A DNA stretch of 64,000 nt. Origin: Nitratireductor basaltis (GTDB taxonomy: Bacteria; Pseudomonadota; Alphaproteobacteria; Rhizobiales; Rhizobiaceae). The notes below the pieces were generated by a model. That model had not been told where the DNA came from. It saw only the letters and a list, made by a program, of their open reading frames with translations, and ran no database searches. The position numbers and the translations under genes are program-made. Within the stretch, counting starts at the first letter, position 1, and each line of letters opens with the position of its first letter. Of this stretch, positions 54,788 through 62,474 are shown in pieces. The stretch lies in the NCBI RefSeq assembly GCF_000733725.1, contig NZ_JMQM01000002.1:186001-250000 (forward strand), written 5' to 3'.

Positions 54788-55425
54788 ACAGTCGGTACGA
54801 AGCCCTTGTCAAGATAGCCGGACCAGTTTCACGTGAAACATTTGACAGGCTGCTGGCTTTTGAACAGAAATTCTTGCACTGGTCGAAAAGCATAAATTTG
54901 GCTGCGCCGTCTACGCTCCCTCACATCTGGGAGCGGCATATTCTGGACAGCTCTCAACTCGTGACTCACGTGAAACATGCCGATAGTCTTGTAGACATAG
55001 GTTCCGGCGGAGGATTTCCGGGTGCCATTCTGGCGATCATGCTGGCCGACAGAACCCAGGTGCACCTGGTCGAGAGCAACCGCAAGAAAGCATCGTTCCT
55101 GAACACGGTTCTCCATGAACTGGGAACGCCGGCACAGGTGCATGCCAAGCGGATTGAAGACAGTTATGATCTGGTTGGGCGGGCCGATGTGGTAACTGCG
55201 CGCGCTCTGGCTCCGCTCAAACTCCTGTTGGAGCTTGCATCGCCCTGGATCTCAGGTGGAGCTTCCGCATATTTCCATAAAGGACGGGATTACCAACAGG
55301 AAATCGCAGAAAGCGATACCTTGGACAGCTACGATCTGTTAATACATCAGGACCTGGTTACGAAAGAAGGCGTGATTCTACAGCTTTCAAAGAAGCAGCA
55401 GCCAGCTGCGCCGGGCGGTGAATAG
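54784..55425 (+). CDS. rsmG: 16S rRNA m7G527 methyltransferase RsmG (GidB)
   Basis: Methylates G527 of 16S rRNA with SAM. The 213-residue protein has the SAM-binding [10 protein letters not shown] at 71-80, [11 protein letters not shown] and TARALAPL. The start is TTG at 54784 overlapping the mnmG stop by 4 nt, with GGAGAG 6 nt upstream. No ATG or GTG gives a complete protein. Two parS-like sites are embedded in the coding sequence, encoding VSRETF (15-20) and VTHVKH (60-65). Confidence 0.94.
   Translation: MNSRYEALVKIAGPVSRETFDRLLAFEQKFLHWSKSINLAAPSTLPHIWERHILDSSQLVTHVKHADSLVDIGSGGGFPGAILAIMLADRTQVHLVESNRKKASFLNTVLHELGTPAQVHAKRIEDSYDLVGRADVVTARALAPLKLLLELASPWISGGASAYFHKGRDYQQEIAESDTLDSYDLLIHQDLVTKEGVILQLSKKQQPAAPGGE
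54825..54840. promoter_or_regulatory. parS: parS-like site inside rsmG (best match)
   Basis: AGTTTCACGTGAAACA matches the consensus at 15 of 16 positions, the best in the window. Confidence 0.88.
54962..54977. promoter_or_regulatory. parS: parS-like site inside rsmG
   Basis: TGACTCACGTGAAACA, 14 of 16 positions, the same variant as two sites in the mnmE-mnmG spacer. Confidence 0.8.
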
Positions 55426-55446
55426 ACGAGCAGGTGTTGCTGATCT

Positions 55447-56238
55447 ATGGATAAGTCCACACGCATAATCACGGTTGCCAACCAGAAGGGTGGAGTGGGA
55501 AAGACCACCACCGCCATCAATCTGGCCACTGCATTGGCCGCAATTGGCGAGCGCGTGCTCGTCGTTGACCTGGATCCGCAGGGTAATGCCAGTACGGGGC
55601 TCGGGATTGATCGTCAGGCGCGCCAGCTTTCGTCCTATGATGTTCTTACGGGCGGTGCCGACATCCCCGCAGCGGCCATGGAGACGGCAGTTCCGGGTTT
55701 GTCCATCGTTCCGTCCACCCTTGATCTTCTCGGCATCGAGATGGAGATTTCCGAGGCTCCCGACCGCGTGCTGAAGCTGCGCAACGCGCTGCGGAATTCA
55801 GGTCCCTTGGAATTCAGCTATGTGCTGATCGATTGTCCGCCATCCTTGAACCTCCTGACACTCAATGCAATGGCAGCGGCAGATTCAGTCCTTGTTCCGC
55901 TCCAGTGTGAATTCTTTGCGCTGGAAGGTCTGAGCCAGCTTCTGGAAACGGTCGAGCAGATCCGTGGGTCAATCAACCGACAGCTTGGCATCCAGGGCAT
56001 CGTCCTGACAATGTATGACCGACGGAACAATCTCGCCAACCAGGTCGTAGAAGATGTCCGCGCCTATATGGGAGAGGCTGTCTACGAGACCGTTATCCCG
56101 CGCAATGTGCGCGTTTCGGAAGCTCCGTCATATGGAAAGCCCGCTATCCTGTATGACCTGAAATGCTCCGGCAGCCAGGCCTATCTCCAGCTGGCTTCTG
56201 AAGTTATCCGTCGTGAACGCCGCCTGCAGGCTGCATGA
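55447..56238 (+). CDS. parA: Chromosome partitioning ATPase ParA
   Basis: Deviant Walker-type ATPase that moves ParB-parS complexes apart. The 263-residue protein has the signature ANQKGGVGKTTT (11-22, with the ParA-specific Lys14 and Lys19), DLDPQGNAS, and DCPPSLN. Length and lack of an N-terminal DNA-binding domain mark it as a chromosomal type (Soj). It follows rsmG by 21 nt and is followed by parB after 27 nt. Confidence 0.97.
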   Translation: MDKSTRIITVANQKGGVGKTTTAINLATALAAIGERVLVVDLDPQGNASTGLGIDRQARQLSSYDVLTGGADIPAAAMETAVPGLSIVPSTLDLLGIEMEISEAPDRVLKLRNALRNSGPLEFSYVLIDCPPSLNLLTLNAMAAADSVLVPLQCEFFALEGLSQLLETVEQIRGSINRQLGIQGIVLTMYDRRNNLANQVVEDVRAYMGEAVYETVIPRNVRVSEAPSYGKPAILYDLKCSGSQAYLQLASEVIRRERRLQAA

Positions 56239-56265
56239 TTTTTGTATTGAGGCAAGTGACAAGCA

Positions 56266-57132
56266 ATGAATGAAGATCCCTCACGCAAACGTCTTGGTCG
56301 CGGGCTAGCAGCGCTGATCGGCGAAATGGACAAACCCGATGCGCCGGAACAGGCACCGGTACGGGCCGATCGCTCGGCACCGATCGAATTCGTCTCGCCC
56401 AATCCACGCAATCCGCGGCGTCATTTTGCTGAAGAAGATCTGGAAGATCTGGCGCAGTCCATTCGTGAACACGGAATAGTCCAACCGGTCGTCGTGCGCA
56501 CGGCCGCACAGGGACGTTACGAGATCATCGCAGGTGAACGCCGTTGGCGTGCAGCTCAGAAAGCGGGCCTGAACGAGGTCCCGGTGATCATCCGCGACGT
56601 GGATGACAAGGCTGCCCTGGAACTCGCGATAATCGAGAATGTTCAGCGGTCCGACCTCAATCCGTTGGAAGAAGCCCGCGGCTACCAACAGCTGATGGAC
56701 GAGCATCATTATACGCAGGCGGATCTCGGTCAGGTCATTGGCAAGAGCCGTAGCCATGTCGCGAACACGCTGCGGCTGCTCAAGCTGCCAGAAGCGGTAA
56801 CGGATATGATCCTTGACGGGCTTCTGACGGCGGGACACGCGCGCACGCTCGTCAATGCCGAAGACCCAGCAGGTCTTGCCAAGCGCATTGTCGAGGAGGG
56901 CCTGTCCGTGCGTCAGGCCGAGGCCTTGATGAACGAACCGGATATGTCCGTCGCGCCCAAGGAAAAGACGAAACGGGAAAAAGACGCGGACACGGTGTCG
57001 CTCGAGAAACTCCTGACGGATACGACCGGTCTGAAAGTTGCAATCAATCACAAGGCCAAAGGCGGTGAAGTTCGCATCGCCTATAAGAGTCTTGAGCAGC
57101 TGGATGAGCTTTGCAGGCTTCTGCAGCGCTGA
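56266..57132 (+). CDS. parB: Chromosome partitioning protein ParB
   Basis: CTP-dependent clamp that loads at parS and spreads. The 288-residue protein has the N-terminal ParA-stimulating basic stretch (KRLGRGLAALIG), CTP-binding GERRWRA at 90-96, ENVQRSDLNPLEEA (124-137), a helix-turn-helix with SRSHVANTLRLL, and the C-terminal dimerisation helix. Its cognate parS sites are candidates at 52.7-55.0 kb and 33.0 kb. No terminator is obvious in the 210 bp to the convergent holA end. Confidence 0.97.
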   Translation: MNEDPSRKRLGRGLAALIGEMDKPDAPEQAPVRADRSAPIEFVSPNPRNPRRHFAEEDLEDLAQSIREHGIVQPVVVRTAAQGRYEIIAGERRWRAAQKAGLNEVPVIIRDVDDKAALELAIIENVQRSDLNPLEEARGYQQLMDEHHYTQADLGQVIGKSRSHVANTLRLLKLPEAVTDMILDGLLTAGHARTLVNAEDPAGLAKRIVEEGLSVRQAEALMNEPDMSVAPKEKTKREKDADTVSLEKLLTDTTGLKVAINHKAKGGEVRIAYKSLEQLDELCRLLQR

Positions 57133-57342
57133 TCTTCCTTCCGGAGGTCAACGACAGCAACGGGCTGACGATCGTTTGTGCAAACAGCGAGGAGCTTTGG
57201 CGCGACCTGGACAATCCGCGCTGGCTTGCGACCGGGTTCTTCTCCGAGCAGGACTGCAGGTGAAGATGCCAGAGGCGCGTTGGAGTCTGGCCGGCGCAGC
57301 TCTTTCGTCGACTAATTAACTTCGCTGCCCGACCATAATCGA

Positions 57343-58380
57343 TCAGCGCGCTCTGCGGGCTTCCACGGCCAGAGCCAGCAACGTTTGTCGGCTAATTGCA
57401 TCTGACAATGCCTGGTTCTGTCTGCTTTTCAGGATACCGGCCTGAAGGCGTGCAGCCGCTTGGTGAAGCCGATCCAGACTCCATTTGGAAAGTGACGCTT
57501 CCACCGCCGCTTTTCGTGCAAAAAAGACCGGCGGGCGCGCGGAAGCAATTGCTGCACTTGCTGACTTGCCTTCATTCTCGACCTGGCCGCGCAAGAGCAG
57601 AAGAAGGTGAACCTGCCTCAATGCGGCCGACAGGAGCAGAAAGGCGGGGCTGCCGGACGATATGTGTCTTGCATAAAAGCGGTCGAACCGCTCCATCTGG
57701 CCGGTGAGGACGGCATCGACGGCCTCGTCTGCAGGGCTTGCAGCGACATCTCCGATCACGGCTTCGATATCCTCGGCAAGTACCTCCGTATTGCCATGGC
57801 AATAGAGCGCCAGTTTCTCCAGCTCGCTGCGCGATGCCATCCGATCGCCCCCAAGGCTCGCCTTGAGCAGCTGGCGCGCATCCGTGGAAAGCCGTAGGCC
57901 GGCTGATGACATCACTTCCTCGATGAGCCCATCGAGGTCTCGTCCACCATCGGCATAGCAGGGCAGCGCCATACCGGCGCCTGACCGTTCGACGGCACCG
58001 CGAAGGGGAGCGGTCTTCTTGAGATCGCCACCCTCTATCAGGACCAGGCAGTCCTTCGGCGGCTCGTCGAGCAGCGCCTTGACCTCTGCGACAAAAGATA
58101 CGCTGTTCCCCGCGTTGCGCACCCATACCAGCCGCTTGTCAGCGAACATCGGCACCGTGCGCACTTCATCACCTAGTCGCCCTTCCTGCTTGTCGGTTTC
58201 GCTGCCATCCAGCTTGATGACCGTGAACGGGTCGTCGAGCGGCAAACCCGTAGCCAGCGCGAATTTTTTCGCGCGCTCGCTCACGAGACCTCGGTCCGGC
58301 CCATAGACCAGGACAATCACCGCCGCGGCGTCCGGGCGGGTCAACCAACGGTCTACTTCATGCGCTTTCTTCTGTGCCAT
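57343..58380 (-). CDS. holA: DNA polymerase III delta subunit
   Basis: The clamp-opening wrench of the clamp loader. The 345-residue protein has the three-domain delta layout with VYGPDRGLVSERA near the N-terminus, LDEPPKDCLVLIEGG in the AAA-like domain, and the C-terminal collar helices. In many rhizobia holA follows lptE and leuS. Those genes are not here: upstream lies a divergent small membrane-protein gene, so synteny breaks at this point. Confidence 0.92.
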   Translation of the reverse strand: MAQKKAHEVDRWLTRPDAAAVIVLVYGPDRGLVSERAKKFALATGLPLDDPFTVIKLDGSETDKQEGRLGDEVRTVPMFADKRLVWVRNAGNSVSFVAEVKALLDEPPKDCLVLIEGGDLKKTAPLRGAVERSGAGMALPCYADGGRDLDGLIEEVMSSAGLRLSTDARQLLKASLGGDRMASRSELEKLALYCHGNTEVLAEDIEAVIGDVAASPADEAVDAVLTGQMERFDRFYARHISSGSPAFLLLSAALRQVHLLLLLRGQVENEGKSASAAIASARPPVFFARKAAVEASLSKWSLDRLHQAAARLQAGILKSRQNQALSDAISRQTLLALAVEARRAR

Positions 58381-58578
58381 GGAGCTTGCTTAGCCCAGCC
58401 ATTCGCGTGGTGGAAGTGCGGGCGATCCATTATCTGACCAGCTCCTTGGCCAAGCATTCTCGATGCCTGGCGCTTGATCAGGCCGTCCCGTACGGTTATC
58501 TGCAATCGAGACAAGTCAATGACAGCGGCGAAACCACCGTCTGGAGGTGCCAGAGGCCGGTCGGAACAGGGAACTCGT

Positions 58579-58938
58579 ATGAACAAGCGGAAGATGCGGG
58601 AATTCTCCCGCCGCCACTGGTTCCCCGTCAGCGGCTTTTTTCTCTCGGTCTTTCTAGCTGTCTGGTTCAGCTTCACCTTCCTGGCAGAGGCGATCTATTT
58701 CAACGATGATCGTCACCAGGACGTCGTGCTGAAGCCATGGATGACACCACGCTATGTGGCGTTGTCCTACGATCTGCCACGCGAGGTGGTTTTTCGGGCC
58801 TTGGAACTGGATCCGCAGGGGCCACCTCAGCGGCTTAGGCTCGGTCAGATCGCACGAATGAACGGCATGACAATAGACGAACTGACGCTGCGTCTGCGTG
58901 AAGAGGCTGCAGAGTATCGGGAGAATGCAAGTGACTGA
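58579..58938 (+). CDS. Small single-pass membrane protein, unknown family
   Basis: A 119-residue protein I do not recognise. The basic N-terminus (KRKMREFSRRHW) precedes one hydrophobic segment at about 15-36, so the N-terminus is probably cytoplasmic. The soluble part begins with acidic NDDRHQD and the rest looks like a small helical domain (about 50-115) with a PREVVFRALEL helix and a GMTIDELTLRLREEA helix. AGGGA about 7 nt before the ATG at 58579 supports this start, and two upstream in-frame ATGs (58474, 58519) lack it. The stop lies 8 nt inside the DedA gene, so a joint role at the membrane is likely. Confidence 0.72.
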   Translation: MNKRKMREFSRRHWFPVSGFFLSVFLAVWFSFTFLAEAIYFNDDRHQDVVLKPWMTPRYVALSYDLPREVVFRALELDPQGPPQRLRLGQIARMNGMTIDELTLRLREEAAEYRENASD

Positions 58939-59569
58939 GATCGTTCTCGGGCTGATCCCGGTCTATGGCCTCTTCGTGATTTTCGTCATCGTGTTTCTGG
59001 CATGCACCGGCATCCCGATGCCATCCTCCATCGTCGTCTTGACTGCCGGCGCTCTGGCTGCAGCAGGCGACCTCGTCTTGTGGCGGGTTTTGCTCGTGGT
59101 GATCTGCGCCTACCTGCTTGGGGATCAGATCACATACAATGCGGGACGCATCTGGGGGCCGGGACTGATTGCGCGGCTTCGGCGAGTGAAGAGACTGCGT
59201 CCTGCGATCGAGCGAAGCGAGACCCTCCTCCAGAAGCATGGCCTGCTGGCGATCTTCATCAGCCGCACGATCCTGAGCCAGGCGGGCCCGTATGTGGGCT
59301 ATGTGAGTGGATCGCTTGAGATGGGTTGGCGCACTTTCACCGCCATAGCTGTGCCGGCAGCCATATTGTGGACGCTGGCCTATGCGCTGCTTGGCTACAT
59401 TTTCGCAGGCGAACTGCCGCAGGTATCGGACCTTGTTGCGGCAATGCTGCTTGTCGGCGCCGCTTCGTTGTCGGCACTTGCTTTCGCTGTCTGGATCGCC
59501 TTGCTGTGGCGGCGGTTCGAACCAAGTTCGGATGAAGAGGCAATCTCGACCGGCATAGCGCAGGAATAG
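58931..59569 (+). CDS. DedA-family membrane protein
   Basis: A 212-residue DedA/SNARE-associated protein with about five hydrophobic segments. It has the reentrant-loop element ACTGIPMPSSIVVLTAGAL, GDQITYNAGRIWG, the amphipathic stretch HGLLAIFISRT with one conserved arginine, and AGPYVGYVSGSLEM. The second arginine usual in DedA flippase-type proteins is replaced in the PxxR position. Family members act in undecaprenyl-phosphate or phospholipid translocation. A GTG at 58931 has GGGAG 7 nt upstream, and the ATG at 58925 is an alternative. It overlaps the small membrane-protein gene. Confidence 0.85.
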   Translation: MTEIVLGLIPVYGLFVIFVIVFLACTGIPMPSSIVVLTAGALAAAGDLVLWRVLLVVICAYLLGDQITYNAGRIWGPGLIARLRRVKRLRPAIERSETLLQKHGLLAIFISRTILSQAGPYVGYVSGSLEMGWRTFTAIAVPAAILWTLAYALLGYIFAGELPQVSDLVAAMLLVGAASLSALAFAVWIALLWRRFEPSSDEEAISTGIAQE

Positions 59570-59594
59570 CTCTCAAAATCACCCGCAAAAACAC

Positions 59595-59620
59595 AAAAGC
59601 CGCGGCGAACCGCGGCTTTT
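59595..59620. terminator. Bidirectional terminator between DedA gene and tRNA-Gly
   Basis: AAAAGCCGCGG (59595-59605) pairs perfectly with CCGCGGCTTTT (59610-59620) over a CGAA loop. Both strands have T runs, so it can end the DedA transcript and the opposing tRNA transcript. Confidence 0.9.
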
Positions 59621-59633
59621 TGCGTTTGGAAAC

Positions 59634-59708
59634 TGGAGCGGGCGATGGGATTCGAACCCACGACCCCAACCTTGGCAAGGTTGTGCTCTACCCCTGAGCT
59701 ACACCCGC
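59634..59708 (-). tRNA. tRNA-Gly (GCC)
   Basis: A 75 nt tRNA read on the minus strand, with encoded CCA at the 3' end. The acceptor stem GCGGGTG pairs with the 3' part CGCCCGC allowing one G-T, the D-arm AGCTCAGGGGTAGAGC is present, the anticodon loop TTGCCAA gives GCC, and the T-arm has GTTCGAATC. It is transcribed toward the bidirectional hairpin. Confidence 0.97.
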
Positions 59709-59738
59709 TCGCCAGCGGTGAATACCGCGAGCGGCGCC

Positions 59739-59767
59739 TATATGGCTGAACTCGGAGGGGAATGCAA
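59739..59767 (-). promoter_or_regulatory. Candidate promoter of tRNA-Gly
   Basis: On the minus strand TTGCAT (59767-59762) and CATATA (59744-59739) are spaced by 17 nt, placing the start about 20-25 nt before the tRNA 5' end. The rest of 59709-59903 has no feature I can support. Confidence 0.4.
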
Positions 59768-59903
59768 CAGGGAAATTCATGCGAATTTCACATTGGTTCA
59801 AATTTCACGCGGGCATCCAGCTTTCCACTTGTAGCACATCGCCTGCGCAGGCTTGAATTTCAGGCAGTTCTGGCTGAACTAGGAGTTCAAGAGGGATAGG
59901 AAA

Positions 59904-60401
59904 ATGTCTGACAGAAGCGCGCTGCTCTTCGAAAAGCTCAAAGAGCTCTCCATCGAGGTGAAAACCTACGTGCATCCACCGCTGCACACGGTCGAGGAAT
60001 CACAGGCACTGCGTGGAACGATACCGGGTGCGCACACGAAGAATCTTTTCCTGCGTGACCGGAAAGACCGGCATTTTCTGGTTACTGCTCTTGAAGACGC
60101 CGAGATCGATCTGAAGAGCATCCACACCTTGATCGGTGGTTCCGGCCGTGTGTCTTTCGGCAAGGCTGATACCATGGAAGCATGGTTGGGTGTGCGGCCG
60201 GGCGCTGTCACACCGTTCGGTGCGATCAATGACCGCGACGGTCATGTGAAGGTGATATTGGATGAAGATCTGGTGAAGCATGACATGGTCAACGCGCATC
60301 CGCTGCATAATGAGGCAACCACCAGCCTGAAGACGCAGGACCTGATTCGGTTTCTGGAAGCTGTGAACCATCCTCCCGCAATCTTGAAAGTCTCGCTTTG
60401 A
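59904..60401 (+). CDS. ProX/YbaK-type aminoacyl-tRNA deacylase
   Basis: A 165-residue single-domain protein of the prolyl-tRNA-editing family. The conserved lysine Lys46 lies in GAHTKNLFLRDRK, with GSGRVSFG and GVRPGAVTPFG further on. By this pattern it is closest to ProXp-ala, which hydrolyses Ala-tRNAPro made in error, but other family members clear different mischarged tRNAs. It is a free-standing protein, as expected where ProRS lacks the inserted editing domain. It stands just upstream of the CnoX-like gene with a 63 nt gap. Confidence 0.88.
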   Translation: MSDRSALLFEKLKELSIEVKTYVHPPLHTVEESQALRGTIPGAHTKNLFLRDRKDRHFLVTALEDAEIDLKSIHTLIGGSGRVSFGKADTMEAWLGVRPGAVTPFGAINDRDGHVKVILDEDLVKHDMVNAHPLHNEATTSLKTQDLIRFLEAVNHPPAILKVSL

Positions 60402-60464
60402 TCGCCACTTCTGCCTACAAGACAAGCTGTCGCGGCGGCGTATATACAAATCGAAGGTCAGGCT

Positions 60465-61448
60465 ATGAGCACTCCAGGAAATCCTTTCGGCAATTCGTCC
60501 GGCAATGCACCACAGGGCCGTTTCCAGGACGAGATGACATCCCCGCAAACTCTCAATCTTGCTCCCGGCGGCGAAACGGCGGACACCCTGGTGAAAGACA
60601 CGACCACTGCGGCATTCACCGCCGATGTGATCGAGGAATCACGCCGTCAGCCTGTGCTTGTCGACTTCTGGGCACCCTGGTGCGGGCCCTGCAAGCAATT
60701 GGCACCAATAATCGAGAAGGTCGTCGGGGAGGCGCGTGGCAAGGTCAAGCTTGTCAAACTCAATATTGACGACCATCCGGCCATTCCCGGGCAGTTGGGC
60801 ATTCAGTCCATTCCCGCTGTCATCGCCTTCGTTGATGGCCAACCCGTCGACGGTTTCATGGGCGCTGTTCCCGAATCGCAGATACGTCAATTCATCGAGA
60901 AGCTGGGCAAGGGCCAGGCCGATCCGGTCCAGGATGCTCTCGAAGCAGCCCGACAGGCGCTTGCCGAAGGGCAGAACGATCATGCAGCGCAGATTTATTC
61001 CGCCATACTCCAGCAGCAACCGGACCAGGCGGATGCGCTCGCAGCCATCGCCGAAATGCTCTACGAGGCCGGTGAGAGGGACAAGGCAGAAGAACTTCTC
61101 GGGCGGATTCCCGCAGACAAGCAGGACCTTCCGGCTGCAGCCAGCCTGAAGACCCGCATGGCGCTGGATGCACAGGTTGCCGAGCTTGGCGATCCGATTG
61201 CGCTTGAACAGCGGGTCGCGTCCGATCCCTCCGATCATGATGCAAGATTCAATCTGGCACTGGTGCGCAATGCGCAGGGGCGCCGCGAGGAAGCAGCGGA
61301 ACATCTGCTGACCATCATCAAGAACGATCGGCAATGGAATGATGATGCTGCCCGCTCCAAGCTTCTGGAATTGTTTGAAGCCTGGGGCATGACCGATCCC
61401 GCAACCCTGGCTGCCCGCCGCAGGCTCTCATCGCTCCTGTTCTCCTGA
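60465..61448 (+). CDS. cnoX: Thioredoxin-TPR chaperone (CnoX-like)
   Basis: A 327-residue protein with a disordered N-terminus (1-40), a thioredoxin domain (about 45-150) carrying the full WCGPC at 72-76 and cis-proline SIPAVIAF, and a C-terminal TPR-like helical half (about 160-320). This is the CnoX (YbbN) architecture. E. coli CnoX has lost the active cysteines, while alphaproteobacterial forms keep them and could reduce or hold oxidised clients for GroEL. There is no signal peptide, so cytoplasmic. Confidence 0.9.
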   Translation: MSTPGNPFGNSSGNAPQGRFQDEMTSPQTLNLAPGGETADTLVKDTTTAAFTADVIEESRRQPVLVDFWAPWCGPCKQLAPIIEKVVGEARGKVKLVKLNIDDHPAIPGQLGIQSIPAVIAFVDGQPVDGFMGAVPESQIRQFIEKLGKGQADPVQDALEAARQALAEGQNDHAAQIYSAILQQQPDQADALAAIAEMLYEAGERDKAEELLGRIPADKQDLPAAASLKTRMALDAQVAELGDPIALEQRVASDPSDHDARFNLALVRNAQGRREEAAEHLLTIIKNDRQWNDDAARSKLLELFEAWGMTDPATLAARRRLSSLLFS

Positions 61449-61535
61449 ACCGGCAAAAGCTCGTGCACTTGGAATTTGCCCGAGGCGCCCCAGATTAGTG
61501 CACTGGGCGAGCACGCTTAACATCTGGAGTATGGC

Positions 61536-62195
61536 TTGAAGGCTGGAAACCGTCTCTACCGTTCGCCGGCAGATTTGCCGGACGTCATTCCCGTCTTTCC
61601 GCTGGCAGGCGCCCTTCTTCTGCCGGAGGGGCTTCTGCCGCTGCAGATATTCGAGCCGCGTTATGTCGAGATGCTTGATTTCGTTCTCGCCACACACCGC
61701 CTGATCGGCATGGTACAACCTCAGATCACCGATGATCAGGATGAGGTTCCACTGCGTCAGGTTGGGTGTGTTGGCAGAGTGACCACTTTTTCCGAAACCG
61801 GGGATGGGCGGTACAGGATCACTCTGGAAGGCATAAGCCGGTTCACAATCCTGGAAGAAATACTGACGGACAGGCCATTCCGGCAGTGCCGCATCGAAGC
61901 CTTTCCGGCCGACTTCACCGCTGATGATACGGCTGGCAGTGTGGACCGCGACGGGCTGATGCAGGCATTCCAGGATTATCTGGAAGCACATGATCTCGAG
62001 GCGGACTGGGATGGGGTGCAGCGCGCGGAGAACGCGGCGCTGGTCAATGCACTATCGATGATGGCCCCCTACGGACCCGAGGAGAAACAGGCACTTCTGG
62101 AAGCTCCCGATATCCGCCAGCGTGCCGATACGCTTGTTGCAATTACCGAGGTCATGCTGGCGCGTGAGAGCGGTGACGGGAACAAGCTGCAATAG
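61536..62195 (+). CDS. LON-substrate-binding domain protein
   Basis: A 219-residue protein consisting only of the N-terminal LON domain, with no AAA+ or protease part. VIPVFPLAGALLLPEGLLPLQIFEPRY near 17-43 is the signature. Stand-alone LON proteins are common in alphaproteobacteria and their role is unsettled. The start is TTG at 61536 with GGAG about 7 nt upstream, and the nearby ATG at 61531 is out of frame and runs into TGA. It follows the CnoX-like gene by 87 nt and precedes the Trm112-like gene by 27 nt. Confidence 0.88.
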   Translation: MKAGNRLYRSPADLPDVIPVFPLAGALLLPEGLLPLQIFEPRYVEMLDFVLATHRLIGMVQPQITDDQDEVPLRQVGCVGRVTTFSETGDGRYRITLEGISRFTILEEILTDRPFRQCRIEAFPADFTADDTAGSVDRDGLMQAFQDYLEAHDLEADWDGVQRAENAALVNALSMMAPYGPEEKQALLEAPDIRQRADTLVAITEVMLARESGDGNKLQ

Positions 62196-62222
62196 AATTC
62201 GAACGCTAGGACTGGTTAAGGG

Positions 62223-62426
62223 ATGACGGAAGAGAAGGGAGAGGCTGCACCAGGCATGGACCGCAAGATGCTTGAGCTTCTTGTATGCCCATTGACCCGT
62301 GCACCGCTCAAATGGGATCCGCAGGCTGGCGAATTGATTTCGCGGCATGCCGGGCTTGCCTATCCGGTTCGCGATGGCGTTCCCATTCTTCTTGTTTCGG
62401 AAGCCCGCAAGCTGGATGACGCCTAA
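62223..62426 (+). CDS. Trm112-like small protein (YcaR family)
   Basis: A 67-residue protein of the UPF0434/Trm112 family. [16 protein letters not shown] and [11 protein letters not shown] match the family, but only one of the usual zinc cysteines is present (Cys22; the CPxC partner is Thr). A zinc site is therefore unlikely. Eukaryotic Trm112 activates methyltransferases; the bacterial role is not known. An alternative ATG at 62256 would begin at MDRKMLELL. The ribosome site is poor for both. Confidence 0.82.
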   Translation: MTEEKGEAAPGMDRKMLELLVCPLTRAPLKWDPQAGELISRHAGLAYPVRDGVPILLVSEARKLDDA

Positions 62427-62427
62427 C

Positions 62428-62447
62428 GACGGTAGTTGCCGTCTTTT
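62428..62447 (+). terminator. Short terminator after Trm112-like gene
   Basis: GACGG (62428-62432) pairs with CCGTC (62439-62443) with TTTT following. The stem is short, so it is weak. Confidence 0.5.
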
Positions 62448-62474
62448 GACCGCGCAGCATGTGCAGCGGCTGCC

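Noticed and set aside
57129-57263. 45-codon open stretch in the -1 frame just after parB, with coding-like composition
   Set aside because: No start codon, no recognisable family; could be a gene remnant but cannot be supported.
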